A stretch of 64,000 nucleotides of DNA, taken from Christiangramia portivictoriae DSM 23547. GTDB lineage: Bacteria > Bacteroidota > Bacteroidia > Flavobacteriales > Flavobacteriaceae. Shown here piece after piece: positions 16,479-24,407 of the stretch. The stretch's first letter is position 1; each line of letters starts with the position of its first letter. The stretch lies in assembly GCF_000423045.1 (NCBI RefSeq), contig NZ_AUHF01000007.1, positions 1 through 64,000 on the forward strand, given 5' to 3'. Both the position numbers and the translations under genes were made by a program. The notes below the pieces were generated by a model. That model did not search any database. It was not told the origin of the DNA and was given only the letters and a program-made list of their open reading frames with translations.

Positions 16479-19211
16479 TTATTCTTTCAGATCGGCTGTT
16501 TTTAATCTCAAAGCATTGGCAATCACTGAAAAACTGCTAAAGCTCATCGCCAGAGCTGCGATCATGGGAGAAAGTAATATTCCGAAAACAGGATATAGTA
16601 CACCCGCCGCGACTGGAACACCTACCGTATTATAGATAAGAGCGAAAAAGAGATTTTCCTTGATGTTCCTCATTACTTTCTGGCTCAATAAAATCGATTT
16701 CCTGATACTGCGCAGATCTCCATTAACCAGTGTTAAGGCAGCACTTTCAATGGCGACGTCTGTCCCGGTTCCCATAGCTATTCCAACATCAGCTTTTGCC
16801 AGAGCAGGCGCATCATTAATACCATCGCCGGCAACCGCCACGATCTTCCCTTTTTTCTGAAGTTTTTCAACTTCTTCAAGTTTGTTCTGGGGAAGCATCT
16901 CAGCTTTGAACTTATGTATCCCAATGGCTTGTGCCACCGCAGCTGCAGTATTTTTATGATCTCCGGAAATCATGATCACCTCAACACCATGATCTTGCAG
17001 TTCCTGTATCACTTTCTTTGTGTCTTTCTTGATCCTATCGGTGATGACCACATAGCCCTTGACCTCTGTATCAATGGCAATATAACTTACTGTATTTCCT
17101 CTTTGCTGTTCTTCGGAAACACTGGCAACAAGATCTGAACTAATTTTTATTTGATTCGCGTCCATAAGCTTTTTGTTGCCAAGAAAGACGCGGCTCTTTT
17201 CGAGAGTTCCGGTTACCCCCTGTCCTGTTTCCGATTCAAAATCTGAAATTGCTAAAAGTCCAATTTCGTGCTTTTCCGCATAATCGACAGTTGCCTGCGC
17301 GAGGGGATGTTCGCTATGAGTGTTCAAACTGGCAATGATGGCTGTAAGCTTTCCTGAAGTATATTCCGAAGAAACCGACACTACCTTATCCACACTTGGT
17401 TTGCCTTCTGTAAGCGTGCCAGTCTTATCAATAATGAGCGTATCCACTTTGTTCAGCCGTTCCAGAGATTTCGCGTTTTTGATTAATATACCATTACTCG
17501 CACCGCGACCAATACCCACCATTACAGACATTGGAGTTGCCAGACCCAGTGCACAGGGGCAGGCGATGATTAATACAGCAATAGCATTTACCAGCGCGTA
17601 CACTAATGCTGGTTCCGGACCGAAGATGGACCAGATGACGAATGTAACCGCTGAGATGATTACTACTACCGGCACGAAATAACCCGAAATCTTATCTGCT
17701 AGCTTCTGAATTGGCGCCTGTGATCTACTGGCTTCATTTACCATTTTGATGATCTGGGCGAGTAGGGTATCATCCCCTACCTTCTGCGCTTTCATGATAA
17801 AAGATCGATTCCCATTGATGGTACCTGAGCGCACTGCATCTCCTTTTTGCTTATCTACCGGAACAGGCTCTCCAGAGATCATCGATTCATCGATACTGCT
17901 TTCTCCTTCTATAATCTCGCCATCCACAGGAATCTTATCTCCTGGTTTTATTTTTAACAGATCATCTTTTTCGATTTTGCTGGCGCTAATTTTTTCTTCC
18001 TTTCCATTTTTGACTCTAAGTGCAGTATCGGGTTGTAATTTCAATAGTTCCTTAATGGCAGAGTTGGTTTTGCTGTGTGCCCGGGCTTCCAGGACCTGCC
18101 CCATCAGGACTAAGGTAAGTATGACAGTGGCGGCTTCAAAATAGACGTGCACGGTTCCCGATTCTGTTCGAAACTGCGCTGGAAAAAAATCTGGCACCAA
18201 CATTCCGAAAACACTAAAAGTCCAGGCTACACCTGCCCCTATCCCTATAAGCGTAAACATATTCAGATTCCAGGTAATGATGGATCGCCAGGCTCGCTGG
18301 AAGAACATCCAGCAGGTATAGAACACAACTGGCAGCGAAAGTCCAAATTGTATCCAATTCCATGTTCTGGCATCAAACCAAGTTTGCAAGGTATTATTTG
18401 GCACCATATCAGACATGGCGATGATAAAAATAGGGATTGTAAAAGCCAGGGATAGCCAGAATTTCCGAAGTAGTTTTTGATAGCCTTTTTCCTCGGTAGA
18501 AGGTTCTGGCTGCTTGGGTACAAGATCCATCCCGCAAATTGGACAATCTCCGGGTTCATCCTTACTCACTTCCGGATGCATGGGGCAGGTAAATTCCACA
18601 GATTTCTTATTGGTATTGATCTCTTCGACCAGGTCCATTCCGCAAACCGGGCAGTCGCCAGGTTGATCATAAGTTTTATCCCCTTCGCAATGCATGGGAC
18701 AATACCAGACACCCTTCCCGTTCTTCGCAGGATTTTTTGTTTGTGTTTTATCTTCAGGCCTGGTAGTCCCTGGTCTATGAATGGTATAGTTCCCTCCTGC
18801 CTGCTCTAGCGCTTTTTGTAATTCCTTCAGCGAAACTGGTTCTTTCATTTCAAGAATTGCTTCTTCATTATGAAGATCTACTTCTGCTGAAGCAACTTGA
18901 TTCAGATTCCCAAGTGTTTTTTGCACATGCATTTTACAACCATTACAGGTCATTCCATGAACATCATACGTTTCAATGATCATCCCATCATCATTCCTTT
19001 GGAATTCCTCAATACCATAATTTCCGCCTTCCGACTCCAGTTTATTTCTGAGTATCGACATATGAAAATCCTGTTCTGCCGCTATAGTCGCAGTTTCATT
19101 CTGCAAATTGACTTCCACGAAATCAACACCGTCCACCTCTGCAAGTGTTTCTTCCACATGTTTGCGGCAGCCGTTACAACTCATTCCTGTAATCTTGTAA
19201 GTTTTTTTCAT
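16479..19211 (-). CDS. copA: Copper-translocating P1B-type ATPase with two HMA and two HMBD domains
   Basis: 910-aa inner-membrane Cu(I) export pump. Domain order: HMA 1 (CNGC at 12-15), HMA 2 (CNGC at 89-92), heavy-metal-binding module 1 (about 169-194, CPMHCE then GDCPVCGMDL), module 2 (about 208-231, CPMHPE then GDCPICGMDL), transmembrane segments from about 250, actuator loop with SGEPVP near 446, the CPC ion-binding motif at 551-553, and phosphorylation Asp595 in DKTGTLT. Length exceeds typical CopA (about 800) because of the two extra modules. It is the last gene of the copper cluster but has its own promoter element at 19236-19243 and lies beyond the csp terminator. Confidence 0.96.
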   Translation of the reverse strand: MKKTYKITGMSCNGCRKHVEETLAEVDGVDFVEVNLQNETATIAAEQDFHMSILRNKLESEGGNYGIEEFQRNDDGMIIETYDVHGMTCNGCKMHVQKTLGNLNQVASAEVDLHNEEAILEMKEPVSLKELQKALEQAGGNYTIHRPGTTRPEDKTQTKNPAKNGKGVWYCPMHCEGDKTYDQPGDCPVCGMDLVEEINTNKKSVEFTCPMHPEVSKDEPGDCPICGMDLVPKQPEPSTEEKGYQKLLRKFWLSLAFTIPIFIIAMSDMVPNNTLQTWFDARTWNWIQFGLSLPVVFYTCWMFFQRAWRSIITWNLNMFTLIGIGAGVAWTFSVFGMLVPDFFPAQFRTESGTVHVYFEAATVILTLVLMGQVLEARAHSKTNSAIKELLKLQPDTALRVKNGKEEKISASKIEKDDLLKIKPGDKIPVDGEIIEGESSIDESMISGEPVPVDKQKGDAVRSGTINGNRSFIMKAQKVGDDTLLAQIIKMVNEASRSQAPIQKLADKISGYFVPVVVIISAVTFVIWSIFGPEPALVYALVNAIAVLIIACPCALGLATPMSVMVGIGRGASNGILIKNAKSLERLNKVDTLIIDKTGTLTEGKPSVDKVVSVSSEYTSGKLTAIIASLNTHSEHPLAQATVDYAEKHEIGLLAISDFESETGQGVTGTLEKSRVFLGNKKLMDANQIKISSDLVASVSEEQQRGNTVSYIAIDTEVKGYVVITDRIKKDTKKVIQELQDHGVEVIMISGDHKNTAAAVAQAIGIHKFKAEMLPQNKLEEVEKLQKKGKIVAVAGDGINDAPALAKADVGIAMGTGTDVAIESAALTLVNGDLRSIRKSILLSQKVMRNIKENLFFALIYNTVGVPVAAGVLYPVFGILLSPMIAALAMSFSSFSVIANALRLKTADLKE

Positions 19212-19235
19212 AAAGCATCAATCATTTACATTTCG

Positions 19236-19243
19236 CAAAAATA
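19236..19243 (-). promoter_or_regulatory. -7 element upstream of copA
   Basis: Reading leftward, TATTTTTG (TAnnTTTG), 24 bp from the ATG at 19211. No TTG at the exact -33 spacing, so support is moderate. It is consistent with separate control of copA. Confidence 0.45.
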
Positions 19244-19299
19244 CGGCTAGGTGTCGAACCTGAGCTTCAATGAGATGGGAATAACTTTCAAAAAGTAAA

Positions 19300-19324
19300 A
19301 AAGCTCTGTGGGATACAGAGCTTT
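19300..19324 (-). terminator. Terminator after the copper-binding four-helix protein gene
   Basis: 10-bp perfect stem (19300-19309 with 19315-19324), 5-nt loop, T-rich on the minus strand, beginning 4 bp after the stop codon. It isolates copA from the upstream genes. Confidence 0.8.
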
Positions 19325-19328
19325 CAAT

Positions 19329-19649
19329 TTATGCCGCATAAGCCTCACAGGCTTCCACGCATTCTTTACAGGCTTTTGCACAATCCTGGCAATGTTTGTG
19401 TTCATGCTTTCCACATTCATCGGCACAGGCCTGGCAAACTTTTTTGCAATAATCTACTAAACCCTGCACGTCCTTATAATTAGTGGCAAGAACCTGGTTT
19501 AGGGTAGAACAAACTTCCGCACAAACCCTGTCGGTTCTAATACAGTCTTTCATCATTTTCACATTGTCTTCATCAAGACATGCATCAGCACAGTAATTAC
19601 AATGGTTAATACAATTTCCAAGTGCGCTGATTAGCTTCTCATTTCTCAT
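19329..19649 (-). CDS. Four-helix-bundle copper-binding protein (DUF326/Csp-like)
   Basis: 106-aa soluble protein with 16 cysteines (positions 13, 17, 20, 24, 36, 43, 47, 68, 72, 75, 79, 87, 90, 94, 97, 101), mostly in CxxxC, CxxC and CxxxxxxC spacing along predicted helices, plus a His-rich turn (HEHKH, 82-86). This is the pattern of copper storage proteins (Csp), whose helices point Cys thiols into a core that binds many Cu(I) ions. There is no signal peptide or Tat motif, so it should be the cytosolic Csp3-like kind. It sits between the AraC-type regulator and copA. Confidence 0.9.
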   Translation of the reverse strand: MRNEKLISALGNCINHCNYCADACLDEDNVKMMKDCIRTDRVCAEVCSTLNQVLATNYKDVQGLVDYCKKVCQACADECGKHEHKHCQDCAKACKECVEACEAYAA

Positions 19650-19743
19650 AACTTATTGATTTTATTGGTTTCCAACTAATTTAGTCAAGAGAAACGTTTA
19701 GCGGTTTTAAAATTATGCTAAGATCTTTCAGTTTTAAGATTAC

Positions 19744-20310
19744 TTAAACAGAATCAAGTCGCTTTCTGTCCTTAATGTGAAGATTTTTATATTCGGAAGG
19801 AGTAAATCCTGTGGTTTTCCGGAAGGAAGTAGACAGATATGCCGGAGTTGAGTAGCCTAGGTTATCGGCGATCATGCCAATACTCCAGTCGTCATAATTA
19901 AGCAATTCCTTTGCTCTTTCTATGCGCACCGCGTTGTAGAATTTCTGAATGCTTTGCCCTTCACTTTCGGTAAAAGCATGAGTAATATGACTGTAGTCGT
20001 AATTCAATTCTGAACTGAGCAGACTAGATAGTTTTTGATTCGAAGAATTTTCAGAATAAACTTCCTCGATAATAAGGGATTTAATGTTATTGATGAGTTT
20101 TTCATTGCGATCCTGGATGATCTCAAATCCAACTTTTTCAAACTCCTTCTGAATTTGATGCCTTTCAATACTGCTAATTTCCCGCTCAAGAATGGCCTCA
20201 CCAAGATCTACTTCAGAAAAAGGAATATCCAGCCTGTCAAGAATCTCCTCCACCGTCATGATGCAACGCTGGCAAACAACATTCCTGATATTCAACTTAA
20301 CTTTTTCCAA
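19744..20310 (-). CDS. AraC-family regulator fused to an HMA-like metal-binding domain
   Basis: 188 aa. Residues 1-66 look like a heavy-metal-associated fold: first strand VKLNIRNVVCQRC with a CxxC pair (Cys13, Cys16), then helix-strand-strand-helix-strand. Residues 92-176 are an AraC DNA-binding region with two helix-turn-helix units; the second contains WSIGMIADNLGYSTPAYLS and FRKTTGFTPSEYK. There is no other effector domain. The likely role is a Cu(I)- or other soft-metal-sensing activator of the surrounding copper genes (inference). The only usable start is TTG at 20310, because an in-frame stop lies 3 bp upstream and the next Met is residue 18, after the CxxC. Confidence 0.88.
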   Translation of the reverse strand: MEKVKLNIRNVVCQRCIMTVEEILDRLDIPFSEVDLGEAILEREISSIERHQIQKEFEKVGFEIIQDRNEKLINNIKSLIIEEVYSENSSNQKLSSLLSSELNYDYSHITHAFTESEGQSIQKFYNAVRIERAKELLNYDDWSIGMIADNLGYSTPAYLSTSFRKTTGFTPSEYKNLHIKDRKRLDSV

Positions 20311-20332
20311 ATCTCAATTTTATCAATTAAAT

Positions 20333-20363
20333 GGATCAGGCCGAACTGATTCCGGCCTGATCC
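20333..20363 (-). terminator. GC-rich hairpin between the DUF3347 lipoprotein and AraC-type genes
   Basis: 11-bp perfect stem (20333-20343 with 20353-20363), 9-nt loop, starting 9 bp after the DUF3347 stop codon. The following minus-strand sequence is AT-rich but lacks a clean T-run, so it may be a weak terminator or an mRNA-stabilising 3' hairpin. Confidence 0.6.
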
Positions 20364-20372
20364 TATGTATTT

Positions 20373-20942
20373 TTACATGATGGTATTATCAACTCTACCA
20401 CATTTTAGCATCTTATCTCCAAAATAAGGATTTCTGATCTCTTCTGAATTAGAATACCAATAATCTCCTTTTCCTTCGAATGCCATCGGGCAAAATTGCT
20501 TGTAGATCTTCCCGGAAGAAATGGCTTCCTTCAGAACGGGTTCCATTGCTGCCGTTAGTTCTGAAAAAATCTCTCTTTGTACATTTACATCTTCAGTTTC
20601 TACCAGCTTTCCTGCGATTTCAGCGATCTCTGGCTGAGCTTCGGTTAGTGTGTTCTGAAGGTTCTGAGCAGATTTACCCGCAGCAGCAGCATTAGTTCTA
20701 ACCAACGCATCTTTTACTGACAGGTATTCCTCGTAAGCCTGAGTTACATTCTGATCACTGAACTCTGCATTAGCCTCTTCAGAAACTTTTTCAGATTTCA
20801 TATCTTCAGAATGATCGCTCATTTCAAGTTTCTCTTCAGAAACCTGCTCATTATTTTCTTTCTTATCATCTCCACAGGAAGTCAAAATTAAACTCCCGGC
20901 GATCAAACTCATAGTAATTAAACTTCTTACTTTCATTTTCAT
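20373..20942 (-). CDS. DUF3347-domain periplasmic lipoprotein
   Basis: 189 aa from the ATG at 20942; a longer upstream reading has no signal-peptide logic. Lipobox LTSC (Cys23) after a hydrophobic stretch. Residues 27-60 are acidic with scattered Met and His (EMSDHSEDM). The DUF3347 domain spans about 66-185 and ends with CPMAF (Cys151, Met153), NPYFG and KMLKCG (Cys181). The same C-terminal pattern closes the adjacent CusB-like protein. The paired Cys/Met residues suggest periplasmic Cu(I) binding or delivery to the efflux pump (inference). It lies downstream of the DUF305 gene in the copper cluster. Confidence 0.85.
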   Translation of the reverse strand: MKMKVRSLITMSLIAGSLILTSCGDDKKENNEQVSEEKLEMSDHSEDMKSEKVSEEANAEFSDQNVTQAYEEYLSVKDALVRTNAAAAGKSAQNLQNTLTEAQPEIAEIAGKLVETEDVNVQREIFSELTAAMEPVLKEAISSGKIYKQFCPMAFEGKGDYWYSNSEEIRNPYFGDKMLKCGRVDNTIM

Positions 20943-20997
20943 ATTTATAATTATTAGGTATTGATATTTGACGTATCTAAACTGTTTATATAACAAA

Positions 20998-21483
20998 TTA
21001 CTTTTTCTCCAGTTTCTCAATTAGTTTTTTCATTTCGGCAATCTCCTTTTCCTGCGCTTCGATAATTTCTTCTGCAAGTTCTTTAACTTCCGGATCATCA
21101 ATATCTGCTCTTTTACTAGTTAAAATCGCTATGGAGTGATGCGGAATCATCGCTCTCATATACATTACATCATCTACGATAGGTGCCTGCGCACGTACCA
21201 GTCCCAGAGCACCAAGAAAAAGAATCACACTTCCGGCATAGATCGCGATATTCTTTTTCCTGTTCTTATACATTTTTAGCATTAAAGACAGCATTATTAC
21301 GGCCATCGTTGAAATCCCGAGACAGGTCATGTAAAATCTGGTCATACTAAAATACACGTGATCGACCTCATAGGTATTTAGGTACATGGTGATATACATC
21401 GCCATAAAAGAGAGACCTAACATCAGAAAAAATCTGGTGTAGTTATTACCGCTATGTTTCATTTGACTTTCTTTTGAATCCAT
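20998..21483 (-). CDS. DUF305-family membrane protein
   Basis: 161 aa. Three hydrophobic segments (about 17-37, 48-69, 78-97) anchor a C-terminal DUF305 helix-rich part. It carries the family motif YMRAMIPHHSIAIL (His115, His116), a Met/His pattern found in DUF305 proteins such as CopM that bind copper. The C-terminal helix is rich in Glu and Lys. It starts 22 bp after the cusB stop, so it is probably co-transcribed with the CusABC genes. Its soluble part is likely periplasmic. Confidence 0.87.
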   Translation of the reverse strand: MDSKESQMKHSGNNYTRFFLMLGLSFMAMYITMYLNTYEVDHVYFSMTRFYMTCLGISTMAVIMLSLMLKMYKNRKKNIAIYAGSVILFLGALGLVRAQAPIVDDVMYMRAMIPHHSIAILTSKRADIDDPEVKELAEEIIEAQEKEIAEMKKLIEKLEKK

Positions 21484-21505
21484 TTTTTTAGTTTTTGATT
21501 AGTAT

Positions 21506-23194
21506 TTATTTGAGTTCTGAAGTCACTTCCCCGCAGGTAAGCATCGCATTACCGTAATAAGGATTTTTAACTTCTGAAGATAGGCTTAACCAGTCGGCAC
21601 CCCGATTATTATTAGCCATTGGGCAATGCTGAACATAAATAGTTTTGTCAAGATTATCCATATTACCAGCGATCGCTATCATTTGCTGAGATAAGATCCT
21701 GAAATTCTCCCGCTGGCTCTCCAGATTTCTATTTTCGGAAATCTTTTCAAGCATTTCTGTGATTTTATTTAGATGAGACTGAATTATTTTAGTTGAATTA
21801 TTCAGATTAATTTTTTTGGAACTATTATACAGTTCTGAAGCTATTTCTGAAGTTTTCTCGGGGTTAGAAGCTATAAGTGCATCTTTCAATTTGAAATAGT
21901 CGCTCAGTAATTCTTTGAAGTCCTCCTGAAAAGATTCTGAAAGTTTCTTATCCATCTTCATTTCAGAAGATTTAGAGTAAGTCTGATTCATCATCGATCT
22001 TTTTCCCTGCAGTTGTGCCGCAGCATCTACCGTAAAAGTCCCGTTGGTCACAATCTCTTCTCCTGAAGAAAGTCCGTCAAGAACCTGGTAAGTTTCTCCG
22101 CTTGTATTTCCCAATTTCACCTCTCTCATTTCGAAAACTGGCTGAGATCCGGCTGCTTTTACGTAAACCAGCGATCGCTCACCTGTCCACATCACGGCAC
22201 TTTTAGAAATTTCCAAACTTTCAGTTTCTGAAGCGGTCAAATTTTCTACCTCAGCTTGTACGAACATTCCGGGTTTTAGATCATTATTTCGATTATTCAG
22301 CACCACGCGGACTTCCACTGTTCTGGATTCCTGATTCAGAATAGGGTCGATAAATGAGATTTTTCCGGTGAAATCTTCATTTGGCAAGGCACCTACCGAA
22401 ATTTCAAGATTCTGACCTTCTTTCAAATTCGATATCTGAGATTCGTAAGCATCAAAGACAGCCCAGACAGAATTCAGGTTCGAAACCTTTAAAATCGGCA
22501 TCCCATCATTAATATGAGAACCTTCCTCAATCATGATCTCGGTAACCGTCCCGTTTACATGAGAATAAATAGGAATGGAATTTCTCACGTTTCCTGAACT
22601 TTCAATCTCATCCAGCATTGTATCGCTAATCTTCCAGTTTTTGAACTTATTTCGCACTGCATGATATAATTGAGGTTGAGAATTTTTCAGTTTCGCCGCA
22701 GTGATCAATTCCTGCTGTGCTGCTACAATTTCCGGAGAATAAATATTTGCAATGGTTTGTCCCGTACTCACTTTATCTCCAACAGTGTTTACATAGAGCT
22801 TTTCTACCCGACCATCGAAATGTGCCGGCATCGCTGCGTTCTGATCGTCGTTCACTTCGATCTTGCCAGAAAGATCTATTCTTCCATCCGTTCCGTTTCC
22901 TTCGCCAACTATCGTGGTCTGAATATTGGCAAGTTTCATCGCATTTTCGGTCATGCTGAATTGATCTGTACGCAATCCGTCTGAAGTTGCATCAGCAGGA
23001 ATAAGATCCATACCGCAGATAGGGCAATCTCCCGGCTCAGGTTGCATAACTTGCGGATGCATCGAACAGGTCCACATTTCATTAGTTTCAGCTTCCTGGT
23101 GATCATGAACTTCTTCCGAAGAATTATTAAAAATCACGTATCCCAGTAACAGTCCGGCGATGATTAGCAGTAAATAAATTGTATATTTTTTCAT
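21506..23194 (-). CDS. cusB: CusB-like RND periplasmic adaptor with HMBD and DUF3347 domains
   Basis: 562 aa. In order: N-terminal membrane anchor (4-22), a His/Glu-rich stretch, a heavy-metal-binding module (41-65, WTCSMHPQV then GDCPICGMDLIP), the adaptor core (barrel-sandwich, alpha-hairpin and beta-barrel, about 95-400), and a C-terminal DUF3347 domain (about 425-560) ending with HCPMA (Cys524), NPYYG and MLTCG (Cys554). E. coli CusB is about 407 aa and lacks the DUF3347 part. It bridges CusA to the outer-membrane channel and passes Cu(I) to the pump. The gene lies 1 bp after the cusC-like stop. Confidence 0.93.
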   Translation of the reverse strand: MKKYTIYLLLIIAGLLLGYVIFNNSSEEVHDHQEAETNEMWTCSMHPQVMQPEPGDCPICGMDLIPADATSDGLRTDQFSMTENAMKLANIQTTIVGEGNGTDGRIDLSGKIEVNDDQNAAMPAHFDGRVEKLYVNTVGDKVSTGQTIANIYSPEIVAAQQELITAAKLKNSQPQLYHAVRNKFKNWKISDTMLDEIESSGNVRNSIPIYSHVNGTVTEIMIEEGSHINDGMPILKVSNLNSVWAVFDAYESQISNLKEGQNLEISVGALPNEDFTGKISFIDPILNQESRTVEVRVVLNNRNNDLKPGMFVQAEVENLTASETESLEISKSAVMWTGERSLVYVKAAGSQPVFEMREVKLGNTSGETYQVLDGLSSGEEIVTNGTFTVDAAAQLQGKRSMMNQTYSKSSEMKMDKKLSESFQEDFKELLSDYFKLKDALIASNPEKTSEIASELYNSSKKINLNNSTKIIQSHLNKITEMLEKISENRNLESQRENFRILSQQMIAIAGNMDNLDKTIYVQHCPMANNNRGADWLSLSSEVKNPYYGNAMLTCGEVTSELK

Positions 23195-23195
23195 C

Positions 23196-24407
23196 TTATT
23201 GATTATTAAGAGTAAGGTATTTCACAACGGCATCATGCTTGAACCAGCTGCTCACCGCTACAATGAGATTTATCTGAATTTTCAATCGTATTTCCTGAAT
23301 ATCCAGAACATCATCAAAATCTATGGTTCCGGTTTCATATTGTTTTAAAAGCAATTCTTCGACATCTTGAGCCTGAGAAAGGTTATCTGACTGTGTTTCG
23401 AATTTGATCCTTGCTGAAGTTCTTTCATTTAAAGCTGAACTTAATCTACTGTCCAGATCGTTTAAAGCTGCATCACGATCAAAAGAGATCTGTTCTTGCT
23501 TCAGTTCATTTTGCCTGGAAACTGAGCGATACTTTTTATTAAAGATAGGCACCGAAAACGAGACCATCGGCATCACAATGTCTTTTCCGTTATCTGAGAA
23601 ATCCATGTCCGGTCTTTCCTGAACACTCACATAATCAAGACCAAAGCCCAATTTTGGTGCAGATTCCTGCTGATTTAGTGCTTCAGAATTGCTGATACTT
23701 TCAGCAAATTTATCATACCTCTGTAATTCGGGATGCAGGGTAATATCTATATTTTCGGTTTCCTGCATCGGAATGATCAAGGTATCCTGAACATCCACAT
23801 TTTCATCATCAGTATTCAATAACTTATTGAAACTTATCCTCAACGCATCCAGCTGAAGCCTGATTATTTTAATTTGTTCCTCTAGATCATTCTGGCGCAT
23901 TTTAAGTCTTAAAACCTCTACCGCCGAAGCTTTCCCGACTTCTATTGAATTTAGCGCAATCGTTCTATAAACTTCCAGCAGGTCGATATTCTGCTGTAAA
24001 ACTTCCAATTTTTCTTTCAATTCATAGATATCGAAATAGACCTGCGAAACATTCAGTTTCAAATTTCTTCTGGCGATTTCAAGATCTGCTTCTTCCACGC
24101 TTACCATAGAACCTGCATAATCTTTTCTGGATTGAATAGTTCCAAACCAGGGAATCATCTGTCTAACAGAAACTCTAAATTTCTGGGCACCAGTCCTGGT
24201 TTCCGGCTCACTAATAAAATATCCAATACCGAATTCTGTATCAGAAAGTGCATTTACTTCATTGATCCTTTCCTCGGCAATTTCGATAGAAGAATTCATG
24301 GATTGAATCTCCGGATTGTTTTTTAAAGCGCGGTTTTGATAATCCTCCAATTTTTGGGCCTGCACTAGAACCGGAAGAAATAGTAATATTGCTATTATAT
24401 TTTTCAT
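23196..24407 (-). CDS. TolC-family outer-membrane channel of the copper efflux system (CusC-like)
   Basis: 403 aa from the ATG at 24407. The open frame extends upstream to 24599, but that part only overlaps cusA and lacks a signal peptide, whereas MKNIIAILLFLPVLVQAQ is one. Long amphipathic alpha-helices rich in Gln, Glu and Asn with two OEP repeats, as in TolC channels. It forms the outer-membrane exit for CusAB. Its start codon overlaps the cusA stop by 4 bp (ATGA), showing translational coupling. Confidence 0.9.
   Translation of the reverse strand: MKNIIAILLFLPVLVQAQKLEDYQNRALKNNPEIQSMNSSIEIAEERINEVNALSDTEFGIGYFISEPETRTGAQKFRVSVRQMIPWFGTIQSRKDYAGSMVSVEEADLEIARRNLKLNVSQVYFDIYELKEKLEVLQQNIDLLEVYRTIALNSIEVGKASAVEVLRLKMRQNDLEEQIKIIRLQLDALRISFNKLLNTDDENVDVQDTLIIPMQETENIDITLHPELQRYDKFAESISNSEALNQQESAPKLGFGLDYVSVQERPDMDFSDNGKDIVMPMVSFSVPIFNKKYRSVSRQNELKQEQISFDRDAALNDLDSRLSSALNERTSARIKFETQSDNLSQAQDVEELLLKQYETGTIDFDDVLDIQEIRLKIQINLIVAVSSWFKHDAVVKYLTLNNQ

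Noticed and set aside
17320-18809. Several plus-strand open frames opposite copA
   Set aside because: Antisense shadows of a well-supported ATPase gene, with no coherent protein features.
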